Shown piece after piece: positions 47,688-57,963 of a DNA stretch of 64,000 nucleotides. Position 1 is the first letter of the stretch; the number at the start of each line of letters is the position of its first letter. The stretch is from Symmachiella macrocystis. GTDB lineage: Bacteria; Planctomycetota; Planctomycetia; Planctomycetales; Planctomycetaceae. The notes beneath the pieces are model-generated. The model saw only the letters and a list, made by a program, of their open reading frames with translations, did not search any database and was not told the origin of the DNA. A program made the translations under genes and the position numbers. The stretch spans positions 4,375,490 through 4,439,489 of the forward strand of contig NZ_SJPP01000001.1 of assembly GCF_007860075.1 (NCBI RefSeq). Direction: 5' to 3'.

Positions 47688-48623
47688 CTACACATGATCC
47701 ATTTCGCAAAAACGATCGGCTGCGGCGATGATTTCGTCGTCGATCACCAGTGTCGGGTCGAGCAATTTGATCATTGTGATTTCTGATTTGCGGTCCGTAA
47801 CTTCGAAGAGTTCGTTTGTGATCGAATTGTTCGGCAGCCAACCGCCGCAACGATCGACATCCCACCCGGCAGTCAGGGACAGCACAGCGTTGTACAGCGC
47901 CGACAACGTTTCATCGGTTTGGTCCGCACAGGCATAATCCAGGATGCGCCAACCGTGGGGATCCGGGGTTAAGCGGGCGTAGCCGCGGTTCGATCCGTCT
48001 TCGGCTTTCAGCCAGAAAAAGTGGTCCTCGGGGAATTTGCTGGACATTGCCCGCCAATAGTCATCGCTGCGACGAATGGAAAACGGCGTTGCGCCATGGT
48101 AGTCGTGATACATTGCCGACATTGCAGCGAAGTCGTCGGCTTCCTGGAATTCAGCCAAACTCTTGTCGGTCTTCGACTTGGTGATAGTGGAGAGATAACG
48201 CCAACCGGCCGAAGCGGGACAGAGTCGATATCCCATTGCGGCGTAGTATTCGGCTGTGATGTCGGAATACAGAATTGACAACCGCATGCCGCGCTGGGCT
48301 AGGTGTTGCTCTACTCCTTCAATCAGCTGAGCCGCATAACCTTTGCCACGATATTCGGCGCAGGTGTAGACCGACCCGATCGCAAAACCGGGAATCGATT
48401 CGCCGCGCACTTGAAACTCGACGGGATAGCTTCCCAGCGATGTCGCAACATGCCCGCCGGTACAGCCCACGAACCATGTCGCCCGACGGTGCTGATCGGC
48501 GTTGAGACGGTATTGAATATGTTCTTCGAGTGTGCGGCCTTTGCTCCAGATATCGTAAACATTGCGATGGGCAACAACGACTTCATCGGGCGAGGCAGGA
48601 TGGACGTCGAGTGTGTTGGTCAT
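47688..48623 (-). CDS. GNAT-family N-acetyltransferase, Eis-like
   Basis: A 311-residue protein. The N-terminal half has a GNAT core with the acetyl-CoA pyrophosphate loop GSVYTCAEYRGKGYAAQLI, then LSILYSDITAEYYAAMGY. The C-terminal half (YARLTPDPHGWRILDYAC) resembles a second, degenerate GNAT fold, as in Eis-type acetyltransferases. Substrate unknown; it could modify an amine compound or a protein. The ATG at 48623 has AGG a few bases upstream. Confidence 0.8.
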   Translation of the reverse strand: MTNTLDVHPASPDEVVVAHRNVYDIWSKGRTLEEHIQYRLNADQHRRATWFVGCTGGHVATSLGSYPVEFQVRGESIPGFAIGSVYTCAEYRGKGYAAQLIEGVEQHLAQRGMRLSILYSDITAEYYAAMGYRLCPASAGWRYLSTITKSKTDKSLAEFQEADDFAAMSAMYHDYHGATPFSIRRSDDYWRAMSSKFPEDHFFWLKAEDGSNRGYARLTPDPHGWRILDYACADQTDETLSALYNAVLSLTAGWDVDRCGGWLPNNSITNELFEVTDRKSEITMIKLLDPTLVIDDEIIAAADRFCEMDHV

Positions 48624-48751
48624 AGTGCCTATTCAAAGCGGAATAACAGGGGGAATTGTTGTGAACACGTTTTTATATAGACGTTCTAACCACTCGCGCA
48701 CAATAGTAGCGATGAATTTGCGGCGCAACGCCGCGCGTGCGGCTGCTGGGT

Positions 48752-51700
48752 TCATTCACCGTTGGACGTTAAGCCTAAGTGCATGGCCGCTTCGTCGTGG
48801 ATCCACTTGAGAGTCGGATCGTTCATGAGCGCCGCGGACTTGAGGGCTTCAGTCTCAGAGAACCGGCGAACAGCTTCGTCGTGACGATCTTGTTCCCAGT
48901 CGATCATGGCGAGCACATATTGGGTGACGGCCGAGACGTCATTGTCGGACAGTTCAGCTGCTCGATTCAAGGAGGTAATGGCTTCTTCGAAATGGCCACA
49001 GCGATATTCCGCCACACCTAATACGCACCATGCATCGCTGCTGGCAGGCCGCGTCAGTGTGGCTTGCTTAGCAAGCGGTAGCGCTCGATGCGGATTACGA
49101 AGATCGCTGATCGGGCATCTCACGAGAAACCACGATAACCAATGTTGTGCTCTGAAATGTTGTGGAAAATGCTCCACCTCCAGTTCAAAGTCTTGCAAGG
49201 CTTGAGAAAAATTTTGTCGAGCAAGAGCGACATGGCCTGTTTCATACATCATTGTCGCCAGGTCACACGCTCCCCAACCGATTCCGCCCGGTTTTCCGGG
49301 GAGTTGTGGAAAGCGCGTCAAAATATCCTGGCGCAATGCTCGCTGTTTTTCCATTTGCACGCGGGCTTCATCAAACTGCTGCTCCTTTCCAAGCGTTGAG
49401 ATCAGATTCTGATAGCAAACCGCCAATCGTCGCTTATGCTCGTAGACGTTGGGGAATTCTTCGGCGAGCAATTCCCGCAAGTGAGTAGCTTTACGCCGAA
49501 ATTCACCGGAGCGGTTGTAGTCCCCTTGTTGAAAATAGAGCTCCCCCAAATAGGACCGATTCTGGGCGAGTCGCCCGCGGATTTCCGTGTTATCGGGTTG
49601 GGCTTGCACCAATTGTTCATAGACACGATTCGCAAATAGCAGTTCCGGTTCAGCTTCGTCAAAGCGTAACGTGCGCAACAACATCGTTCCCAACCATTGC
49701 CGACAATGTGCTTCGTCCGGCCCATCGGCGGCGTCGGGATACTCAGAGCTTATATCGTTCCAAATACGCACGGCCTTACGCAAATAGATTTCTGCTTCAT
49801 GGTGATGCTGGGCTTCCCAGTGAAAATTGCCCATGTCGGTATTAACTTCCGCGAAACGGCAACGCAATCGAAGTTCGTCTGGGAAATCCTGCACCAGCCT
49901 TTGAGTTTCATCCAGCCGCAATTTACAGGTAGCCAGGGCATCGTCTATGAATGTTGGCCGACGTTGGAAATAGGATAACCCCAGATATCCATACACTTCA
50001 GTCAGCGTGTCACGGTAGACAACATTTCGCGGCTCTGCGTCGATCAACTCTTTGAGCATCGCAATCGCACGGTTGGCAGTGTTCTCGGCTAGTTCGAATT
50101 CACCCAATGCTTCGTGAATATCTGTAATTCGCACATAGGCCCTTGCAGTTTCGTATTGAACGGCAGGGTCGTCTTCCTCGTGGGCCAATAATTGCTCCAA
50201 AAAACCGACAGCCTTTTGCAATAATTCCCGCCGGACGGTTGCCATTTGTGGAACGTCAACAATTTCATCCGAGGCGACCTCGGTCAGCATTTCGTTGACA
50301 GCTTGTAGGGCATGCTTAAGATTGTCGTCACCGCGACGTGTTTGCAACTCGGCGATTTTCCGTTGTTTTGATTCTGCTTGATAGGCACGGGCCACAAAAA
50401 ATATGCTGAGGGATAGCGCGACAACCGCCATCAGCAAGATCGCAGCCAGAGAAGAGACAAGCGTATGATTCCGTCGCGACCACTTGGCTAAGCGATCCCA
50501 AACCCCCGGTCGCTTTGCGAGAATCGGTCGTAGCTCCAGGTAGTGTCGCAAATCAGCCGCCAACGCCACCGCTGAGGCATACCGAGCCTCGGGTTCTTTA
50601 GCGGTTGCTTTGAGGACGATCGTCTCCAGGTCAGCAGGAATCTTGCGATCGAAACTGCTGGGCAGCGGCGGATCCTCCTCGGAGATTTTTTTGAGCATGA
50701 CGGCTTTATCAGCCATGGCAAGCATCGGCTGACAGGTCAGCAATTCATAGAGCGTGACCCCAAGCGCATAGATATCAGTTCGTTGGTCGACCAAGCCGCG
50801 ATGTCCCAGCGCCTGTTCGGGACTCATATATTGCAGCGTCCCGATGAAGTCGCCTGTCATGGTGAGGCTGCCTTCGGATTCCATTTGGGCCAAGCCGAAA
50901 TCGGTAATCCAAAGCACTCCCTCTCCGTCGATCAACAGATTCGACGGTTTGATGTCGCGATGGATGATTCCCCGTTGGTGTGCATAATCTAATGCCTCGG
51001 CCGCCTGAATGCCCAACTCAGCGATTGTACGAAATCGGTCGTGACAATCATTCAGCGATTGCGTCGTATGACATTGAATGCGCATAGTCTCCCCCGCACG
51101 CGCTGCCGATGCCGCCTCCGCTTCATATTCATTGGTATTAAATGTAGTTCCACTGGCGTGTGGATCGAGGATCATCTCGCAATTCGCAGCTTCCTGGGTT
51201 GAAGCAGGATTTTTGACACGCGTGACTGCCGGAATCTCGGCGATTTGACCATCGACCAAGGAGAGTCGCAACTGCTTGAGGACCGTTGCCAAATCTTGTC
51301 CGTCGACGTATTGCATCGCATAATAGTGCACGCCGCGATCGGTCCCTACGGAATGGACTGGCACAATGTGCGGATGATGCAATCCAGCGGCAGCCTGCGC
51401 TTCGATTTTGAATCGTTGCAATTGACGCGGGTCGAGGACCGCTGCAAATGGTAGGATCTTGAGCGCCACCCGTCTCTGCAAAGAGATCTGATGAGCCTCG
51501 TAAACGATCCCCATGCCGCCGCGGCCAATTTGGCGGATCAGACGAAAATCTCCGATGATCTTTTCGGTCGATTCGGGATAAGCTACGTCGCAAAATTCGG
51601 TTGACGCAGGAGAGGCCAATGCGGCCAATGCCGGAAACAGTTGGCGGATGACCTCTGCCCATTGCGGATAGCGGGCAACGAATTCTTCGACGTCCGGCGT

Positions 51701-51793
51701 TTCGCCCCGGCTGAACCGGTCAGTAATTTCATCTGCAATCTGATCAAATAACGAATCGCCTGCTGAGCCAACGTGTGTGTGAGGTTCCTTCAC
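48752..51793 (-). CDS. Ser/Thr protein kinase with transmembrane helix and TPR repeats
   Basis: A 1013-residue protein starting at GTG (GAGGGG upstream). Kinase domain ~83-420: GRGGMGIV glycine loop, VALK (Lys112), HRDIKPSN (catalytic Asp280), DFG 298-300, SPEQ in the APE position. About 70 extra residues (~178-250) interrupt the region between hinge and helix E. A transmembrane helix at ~444-468 is followed by ~540 residues of TPR-like helical repeats outside the membrane (e.g. YLRKAVRIWNDISSEYPDAA). A membrane receptor-type kinase with a protein-binding ectodomain; ligand and targets unknown. Confidence 0.93.
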   Translation of the reverse strand: MKEPHTHVGSAGDSLFDQIADEITDRFSRGETPDVEEFVARYPQWAEVIRQLFPALAALASPASTEFCDVAYPESTEKIIGDFRLIRQIGRGGMGIVYEAHQISLQRRVALKILPFAAVLDPRQLQRFKIEAQAAAGLHHPHIVPVHSVGTDRGVHYYAMQYVDGQDLATVLKQLRLSLVDGQIAEIPAVTRVKNPASTQEAANCEMILDPHASGTTFNTNEYEAEAASAARAGETMRIQCHTTQSLNDCHDRFRTIAELGIQAAEALDYAHQRGIIHRDIKPSNLLIDGEGVLWITDFGLAQMESEGSLTMTGDFIGTLQYMSPEQALGHRGLVDQRTDIYALGVTLYELLTCQPMLAMADKAVMLKKISEEDPPLPSSFDRKIPADLETIVLKATAKEPEARYASAVALAADLRHYLELRPILAKRPGVWDRLAKWSRRNHTLVSSLAAILLMAVVALSLSIFFVARAYQAESKQRKIAELQTRRGDDNLKHALQAVNEMLTEVASDEIVDVPQMATVRRELLQKAVGFLEQLLAHEEDDPAVQYETARAYVRITDIHEALGEFELAENTANRAIAMLKELIDAEPRNVVYRDTLTEVYGYLGLSYFQRRPTFIDDALATCKLRLDETQRLVQDFPDELRLRCRFAEVNTDMGNFHWEAQHHHEAEIYLRKAVRIWNDISSEYPDAADGPDEAHCRQWLGTMLLRTLRFDEAEPELLFANRVYEQLVQAQPDNTEIRGRLAQNRSYLGELYFQQGDYNRSGEFRRKATHLRELLAEEFPNVYEHKRRLAVCYQNLISTLGKEQQFDEARVQMEKQRALRQDILTRFPQLPGKPGGIGWGACDLATMMYETGHVALARQNFSQALQDFELEVEHFPQHFRAQHWLSWFLVRCPISDLRNPHRALPLAKQATLTRPASSDAWCVLGVAEYRCGHFEEAITSLNRAAELSDNDVSAVTQYVLAMIDWEQDRHDEAVRRFSETEALKSAALMNDPTLKWIHDEAAMHLGLTSNGE

Positions 51794-52002
51794 AGAAGCC
51801 CCTCTAATTTGAGTCCAAGGTCACCAGGAGCAATCCTAGGCGTGTCAGCCCACACAGTATTAACGTTACCTGCTCACGGAAGGATTGGCAACGCCATTAT
51901 GGCGGCGATGGGTGTCCCCGTTGAATTCCGTGTCGCAATCCCCTAAATCCTAAGTTTCTAGGGTTTACCACAGCCGACTGGTACTTACGACAAGGCAGAA
52001 AA

Positions 52003-52185
52003 ATGAATACAAACGATCCGTTGTCCAAACCAAAGTCCGACTTTGACAGCCTGATTGAAAAACTGAGCAGCCCGGATTCTCCCGTGGGCATCGATGCAAA
52101 ATACACACACGCGGTGATCATTGACTATTTGCAACAAATTTCAGCGCGGCTGGAATCTATTGAGCACCATCTAGAAAAGGGGTGA
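52003..52185 (+). CDS. small hypothetical protein (60 aa)
   Basis: AAGG lies seven bases before the ATG. The product has a Ser/Pro-rich start (LSKPKSDFDSLIEKLSSPDS) and a helical C-terminus (AVIIDYLQQISARLESIEHH) that could form a coiled coil. It lies between the divergent kinase gene and the double-propeller gene. The composition and ribosome binding site argue for a real gene. No family recognised. Confidence 0.65.
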   Translation: MNTNDPLSKPKSDFDSLIEKLSSPDSPVGIDAKYTHAVIIDYLQQISARLESIEHHLEKG

Positions 52186-52408
52186 ACTGATCGAAGGGTC
52201 AGCGCGCCTTAACAGAGGTTCATCAATCGTTCACATTGCCGACGGTTGGCACTTTTTTTCATTAGCTCGGTGCCATCCGCCTACCTTTGCCGGTACGATA
52301 GTACATACAGAATTCGAGTCCGAGTCGCCTCCTGTAAGAGGCGGTTAAGTCGTTTATGTTCGCGCCCGAACGGTAAGAGTTGGCAATACAACGATTGGGG
52401 AAACAACC

Positions 52409-55400
52409 ATGTTGCGGATCATGCTGGCGGGGCTGCTTTTTGTGGGATATTTGTGGACTGGCCTCTCAACGGTTGTTGCCGGGGATTGGCCAACATGGCG
52501 GTACGACAGTCAGCGGAGCGCTGCTGCGCCTGATACAATCCCGTCAGAGTTGCACCTGCAATGGACACTCCAACGCTCCCCGTCGGCACCCGCATGGCCC
52601 GAAGACCCGCGTTTGCAATTCGATGCGGGGTATGAACCGATCGTGGTTGGCAACACGTTGTATGTCGCCTCCGCGCGGAATGATTCGCTGACGGCAATCG
52701 CGGCATCGACCGGAGCTGAGAAATGGAAGTTTTTCGCCGGTGGCCCGATTCGATTTGCACCGGTGTTCACCGAAGGCCGCCTGTATTTCGGCGCGGATGA
52801 CGGTGTGTTTTATTGCCTCGATGCTGAAACAGGTACCGTCGTTTGGCAACACAATACGGCTCCCACAAATCGCAAGGTGATTGGCAATGGCCGGTTGACA
52901 TCGGTATGGCCCATGCGGGGCGGACCGGTTTTGAGCGATGGCAAAATCCAATTCACAGCCGGCGTCTGGCCGTTTGAAGGAGTGATGCTTTACACGCTCG
53001 ATCTGCAAAACGCAGACGCCACGGATGAGAAGCCGCACCTGACAAGCACCGTGCTCGCGGATTCCGCACCGCAAGGCTATGCCGTCGTCGCCGGTGACCG
53101 ACTGTTTTTGCCCTGTGGCCGTGAGAGGGTGCTGGCCCGTTCGCTCAGCACGGGAAAACCAATTGGGATGAAGTACGATTCCCGCGGCAAGACCGATTTT
53201 CATGCGATTGCAGCCGGTGACTGGTTGTTTCATGGCGACAAGATTTTTCACGTCCCAGATCAACTCTTAGCAACCGTCGAAGCACGGCGACCGGTGGTGG
53301 CGGACAATACGGTCTACGGCGTCCAAGGGGGGAACGTGGTTGCCCTGGACTTGGCGGATCCCCAATACACTGAGACCAAGGATCGTCGCGGCAAGCTGGT
53401 CAAACAGTTGTCCTTAGCCAAGAAATGGGAATTGTCCTACGCCGACATTGTGGGCAAAGCCGAGGGCGATGCAGCCAAATGGTTGGCGGACAACCCGCTG
53501 ACGATCCACCTCAAGGCCGGCAATCGTTTGTATGGATTTCAGGCGGGACAAGTCTTCGCCATCGATTTGCCCACGGAGAATTCTCCGGCAAACAAAACAT
53601 GGTCCGCCGCGATAGAGGGAACACCGACATCGATGATCGCGGCTGCTGACAAATTGTTTGTTGTGACGCAGGAGGGGAAATTCTATTGCTTCGGTGCGGA
53701 AAAAACCGAACCGCGACACCACAAACCAGAGAGTGTGGAGCTTGCATCAACGGATGCCGCCACTGCGGAAAAGGTTGCGGCATTACTCAAAGCGTCCCCA
53801 TCGGATACGGGCTATGCCTTGGTTATGGGGGTTGACGACGGTCGCTTGATCGACGAGTTGCTACTTCAATCCCAGTTGCCGGTGATCGCCATTGATTCGG
53901 ATGCTGCGAAAATCGATGCCGTCCGTCGCAAATTGGATGCGGCCGGTGTTTATGGCACGCGCGTCTCGGCGCATGTTGGCCGGCCGTTGGAGTTCGGATT
54001 GCCGCCCTACATGGCGTCGTTGATCACGTCCGAAGATGCGCAGTCGGGTGATATTTCTGATGCGGCAAGCGTGATTCAAAAGACGTTTCAAATCCTTCGC
54101 CCGTACGGCGGCGCGGCTTACTTGGCGACCTCAGATGTCGAGCACGAGATGCTCGTACATTTTGTCGCCGCTTTAGGATTAGCGAACGCCGAAGTCCGTC
54201 GTGTGGGGGATCTCTCCTCAATTTCCCGCGAGGGTTCGTTGCCCGGGGCAGCAGATTGGACGCACGAATATGGCGACACCGCCAATACGTTGATGTCCAA
54301 AGACAAACTGGTCAAAGCGCCGCTGGGTGTGTTGTGGTTTGGGGGACCGGCGGCTGATGGAGATTTGTTTTATAACCGCCACTATTGGGGGCCGAGTCTA
54401 ACGGTGATCGGTGGGCGGATGTTTCTACAAGGTCCAAGCAAATTGTCGGCCGTCGATATCTATACCGGTCGCGTGTTGTGGCAAATGCCGCTCGAAGATA
54501 GCGACGAAATCCAACCCGGCCGTCGCGGTAATGATTTCGAGAAAGTCATTGCCGGTTTCAATTTCGTTGCGATGGAGGATGGAATCTATCTCGTCAATGA
54601 ACAGGTCTGCCGTCGTTACGACCCCGCCACCGGCCAAGTGATGTCAGAATTCACATTGCCCAAAGCTGAGGGGCAATGGGGCCGGTTTCGCGTTTATGAG
54701 GATCTGCTGATCGCGGAAGTCTTTCGCGAAGTCCCCGGCAAAGGGCGGTTGCCGGTCGAGTTGCAAGCCATCGACCGGAATAGCGGAGAGATGTTCTGGA
54801 AGAAAACAGCCAAGTTTAGTTTCCCCTTCGTCGCCATCAACGGCGGCAAGTTGTATTGCTTTGATGGCATGATCCAAGATTTGTATCTCGACTGGAAACG
54901 CCGCGGCAAAATCCCCGAAGCTGGCCCCGACCGGGATGTCGTCGCCATGGATGTTCGCACCGGCAATGAAATCTGGCGGTACACGACCGACATGATCGCC
55001 ACTTGGCTGAGTTATTCCCAGGAGAACGATGTGCTGATGGTCTCCAACAACAAGGGAATGATTGCCTATCGTGGCAAGGATGGTAAAGAACTGTGGCGGA
55101 AATATGCCCAAGGCAAAGGCTTTGCCGGCCATCCGGAAAACCTGTGGGACCGCGTGATTTTATGGAAGGATCAAGTGATCGACCAGCGCGGTCCCGGACT
55201 GGCTTACAACATCGCCACCGGCGAGTCGATACAGCGCAAACATCCGGTGACGGACGAGGAGATCGATTGGGAGTTCACGAAAAGAGGGCATCACTGCAAT
55301 TATGCGATTGCCAACGAACATCTGTTGACGTTTCGCGCGGGGGACGCCGGTTTTTGTGATGTGGAGACTGGCACGACCTCGCGGCTGACCGGGTTTCGAT

Positions 55401-56068
55401 CCGGGTGTCGCAACAGCCTGATCCCGGCCGGGGGTGTGTTGAATGCTCCCAACATGGCGCATGGTTGTGTGTGTGGGTATTCCATTTTCACCTCACTGGC
55501 GCTGGTACACGTTCCCGATGCCGATTTGTGGACCTACGGCGCATTGAAAAAACCGGACGTACAGCCACGGCAACTTGCGGTCAACTTCGGCGCCCCTGGA
55601 GATCGCGTTGATGAGACCGGGATGATGTGGTTGGATTATCCCAGCGTCGGCGGAACGTCTCCCGACGTTAAGGTCAAAGTCACCGGTGATAACCCGAGCT
55701 ACTTTCGCAATCACTCCGCAAAAATTACCGGCACCGGTCTGAAATGGGTCGCCGCGTCGGGAGTCGAGGGAGCGGAGGAGATCACCATCAAGCTCCCCGG
55801 CCGCGCCAAGCAACCTCGCAACTACACGGTGCGACTCTATTTCGCCGAACCGGATGACATCTCGCCAGGACATCGCCAATTCAATGTGTCATTGCAGGAT
55901 CAGCGACTCCTCGCCGACCTGGACGTGGTAAAAGAATCGGGCGGCTCGCAGCGGATCTTGGTGAAGGAGTTCAAAGAGATTGCGATCACCGAAGAACTAA
56001 AAATCTCACTCACCCCCGGAGCGGGACGACCAGTCTTGTGCGGCGTCGCGATTGGGGCGGAGAACTGA
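52409..56068 (+). CDS. double PQQ-type beta-propeller with embedded methyltransferase-like domain and malectin-like C-terminus
   Basis: A 1219-residue secreted protein (signal MLRIMLAGLLFVGYLW). Residues ~25-430 form PQQ/BamB-like blades (LTAIAASTGAEKWKFFAG, YCLDAETGTVVWQHN). Residues ~445-610 form a Rossmann domain resembling class I SAM methyltransferases: ALVMGVDDGRLIDELLL, VIAIDSDAAKIDAVRRKLDAAG. A second propeller spans ~613-1075 (LSAVDIYTGRVLWQMP, DVRTGNEIWRYTTD), then a ~140-residue malectin/carbohydrate-binding-like beta domain (YTVRLYFAEPDDISPGHRQF, FNVSLQDQRLL). The Rossmann part lacks an obvious catalytic motif, so methylation is unproven. Binding of a redox or sugar ligand is possible. 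Confidence 0.88.
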   Translation: MLRIMLAGLLFVGYLWTGLSTVVAGDWPTWRYDSQRSAAAPDTIPSELHLQWTLQRSPSAPAWPEDPRLQFDAGYEPIVVGNTLYVASARNDSLTAIAASTGAEKWKFFAGGPIRFAPVFTEGRLYFGADDGVFYCLDAETGTVVWQHNTAPTNRKVIGNGRLTSVWPMRGGPVLSDGKIQFTAGVWPFEGVMLYTLDLQNADATDEKPHLTSTVLADSAPQGYAVVAGDRLFLPCGRERVLARSLSTGKPIGMKYDSRGKTDFHAIAAGDWLFHGDKIFHVPDQLLATVEARRPVVADNTVYGVQGGNVVALDLADPQYTETKDRRGKLVKQLSLAKKWELSYADIVGKAEGDAAKWLADNPLTIHLKAGNRLYGFQAGQVFAIDLPTENSPANKTWSAAIEGTPTSMIAAADKLFVVTQEGKFYCFGAEKTEPRHHKPESVELASTDAATAEKVAALLKASPSDTGYALVMGVDDGRLIDELLLQSQLPVIAIDSDAAKIDAVRRKLDAAGVYGTRVSAHVGRPLEFGLPPYMASLITSEDAQSGDISDAASVIQKTFQILRPYGGAAYLATSDVEHEMLVHFVAALGLANAEVRRVGDLSSISREGSLPGAADWTHEYGDTANTLMSKDKLVKAPLGVLWFGGPAADGDLFYNRHYWGPSLTVIGGRMFLQGPSKLSAVDIYTGRVLWQMPLEDSDEIQPGRRGNDFEKVIAGFNFVAMEDGIYLVNEQVCRRYDPATGQVMSEFTLPKAEGQWGRFRVYEDLLIAEVFREVPGKGRLPVELQAIDRNSGEMFWKKTAKFSFPFVAINGGKLYCFDGMIQDLYLDWKRRGKIPEAGPDRDVVAMDVRTGNEIWRYTTDMIATWLSYSQENDVLMVSNNKGMIAYRGKDGKELWRKYAQGKGFAGHPENLWDRVILWKDQVIDQRGPGLAYNIATGESIQRKHPVTDEEIDWEFTKRGHHCNYAIANEHLLTFRAGDAGFCDVETGTTSRLTGFRSGCRNSLIPAGGVLNAPNMAHGCVCGYSIFTSLALVHVPDADLWTYGALKKPDVQPRQLAVNFGAPGDRVDETGMMWLDYPSVGGTSPDVKVKVTGDNPSYFRNHSAKITGTGLKWVAASGVEGAEEITIKLPGRAKQPRNYTVRLYFAEPDDISPGHRQFNVSLQDQRLLADLDVVKESGGSQRILVKEFKEIAITEELKISLTPGAGRPVLCGVAIGAEN

Positions 56069-56156
56069 CGGAGGAAACGGTGCGAGTAGCCGCTGGTGGC
56101 TTTGTGTGAGGCTTTTTTACGACCGACAGGCGCCACGCACACTAGCGGTGCATCGA

Positions 56157-57854
56157 TTACGTTTCTGTCGTCGAAACATGGGGAGCATCCGGATCCCGTT
56201 TCATGATCTGAAACCAGGTGAAATCAGATCCGGAGTGCGGCGAACCGGATTCGAATAACAGACCAAGAATTCCTGCGGAAATCACTGCGACTAGAAAGGG
56301 AACCGTGGTCGACAATGTGAATGTCGGCGCATTATTAATGACCGCGGTCGCATCCCATTCCTCGTAAATCAGCTTCCAATAACTCAATCCGGCGATCGGT
56401 TTCCAGTAACTCCAAATAATCGCGACCAAGGTTCCCAGCATAACCGCCGGAATCGTTGTGCGGGCTGTGCACCGCGGCAGGAACATGCCGATCACAAACA
56501 GTGACGCCAGCGGCCCCAAAAACATATTGAAGGCGGGTTGCATCACTTCAAAGATATTAATTTTGTGAGAGATCACGATATAGGCCACGCAACAGGCGAC
56601 GCCGGTCGAGATCATTCCGATGGTCACCGTGAGGATTTTCGCCAACTTCAATTCGCTGATTTTCTTTGCCCCTTCGGGATTCAATCGAGCGAAAAAGTCG
56701 GTGGTGATGACGGCGGAAACTGAGTTCACTCCCGAATCAATGCTCGACATAGCTGCGGCAATCAAAGCGGCCAATATCAAGCCGCCGACGCCGGGAGGAA
56801 GTTGATGGCCGATAAAGTAGGGGAAGACTTTATCCGCAAAATTTGAAGACACTGAAACGTGTTCGCCCGTATCGGCATCGAGCGGCAAGAACGTGGGGTG
56901 TTCCAAGTAGAACGACATCAACGCCAAACCACAAAGTGCCAGCAGGACCAACACGACAAAATCCGCCCCCGCCGCCAAGAGATAACTATTGCGGGCCGCC
57001 TTCAACGACTTGGTTGAAAAATATCGCTGTAACACAACTTGGTCCGAGACGTGCGTACAGATCGTCCAGAAGAAGACCATGCAAACCGCCCAGAACATGG
57101 TCCGCTGTACTCGAATGTCCCAACTGAAAATCGGTGGACTTGCGTGGGATTCCGTTACGGTTGAAGCTGTTTCCCACCAATGTGTCGGCCCGGTGCCTGT
57201 GGTCGCGGCGATGTAGCCCAATGTGATCAGCGTGCCGCCAAATAGCACTAAGAACTGCACCACATCCGTCCAAATCACCGCCCGCATTCCGCCCACAGCT
57301 GTATAGACGGTCGCGAAGACCCCCACACCGACGATCACAAAATAGATCAGCGCGCTTTGGTATTCCTGGGGAATGTTACCCCGCGTCATCGCCGTCAACG
57401 CCATCGACGAGGTATAAACGACCACCCCCATCCAGCCCAGCCGCATGAAAACAAACAGCGCTGCTCCCATTGCACGCGCGGGATAGTTGAATCGCAATTC
57501 TAGAAATTCATACGCACTGGTGAGACGTAATCGCATAAAGAACGGCACGAACAGCATAAAGATCACCAGGATATTGAGCGGCACCGCCAGAGTGCCGACT
57601 AACATCGTGATGCCGTTTTTGATCAGCTCTCCCGGTTGCGCCAAGTACGAAATCGTCGACATCAACGTCGCCATGATGCTCAAGCCGACAGCGAACCAAG
57701 GCATGTTCCGGCCGCCGAGGAAAAACTCCTCCGTCGAGCCTTGTCGTTTCGCAAAATACAGTGCGATGCCGATCGTTCCCAGCAAATACATCGCCACGGC
57801 GATATAGTCATACGAACTCAAACCGTCGTGGGGAGGTGCCGGGGCTGCGAACAT
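56157..57854 (-). CDS. sodium:solute symporter (SSS family)
   Basis: A 565-residue protein with about 13-14 transmembrane helices. FFLGGRNMPWFAVGLSIMAT at the N-terminus and YTAVGGMRAVIWTDVVQ are SSS signatures; AALIAAAMSSIDSGVNSVSAV carries the Ser/Asp region of the Na2 site. Substrate cannot be predicted from sequence. The ATG at 57854 has GGAAGG seven bases upstream. It lies downstream of the IMPase/LarA/PfkB/ADH cluster on the same strand (gap about 110 bases) and may import the compound those enzymes handle. Confidence 0.9.
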   Translation of the reverse strand: MFAAPAPPHDGLSSYDYIAVAMYLLGTIGIALYFAKRQGSTEEFFLGGRNMPWFAVGLSIMATLMSTISYLAQPGELIKNGITMLVGTLAVPLNILVIFMLFVPFFMRLRLTSAYEFLELRFNYPARAMGAALFVFMRLGWMGVVVYTSSMALTAMTRGNIPQEYQSALIYFVIVGVGVFATVYTAVGGMRAVIWTDVVQFLVLFGGTLITLGYIAATTGTGPTHWWETASTVTESHASPPIFSWDIRVQRTMFWAVCMVFFWTICTHVSDQVVLQRYFSTKSLKAARNSYLLAAGADFVVLVLLALCGLALMSFYLEHPTFLPLDADTGEHVSVSSNFADKVFPYFIGHQLPPGVGGLILAALIAAAMSSIDSGVNSVSAVITTDFFARLNPEGAKKISELKLAKILTVTIGMISTGVACCVAYIVISHKINIFEVMQPAFNMFLGPLASLFVIGMFLPRCTARTTIPAVMLGTLVAIIWSYWKPIAGLSYWKLIYEEWDATAVINNAPTFTLSTTVPFLVAVISAGILGLLFESGSPHSGSDFTWFQIMKRDPDAPHVSTTET

Positions 57855-57963
57855 CAATTGTCCTTCCCCCGGTAAAACCAGGGACTGCTGGTCGAGGCTG
57901 TGAAACGATTCCGTTTTCCCTCAACCCCCGACTCCGCCGGGGGCACGCTTTGCGGCTGATGCT

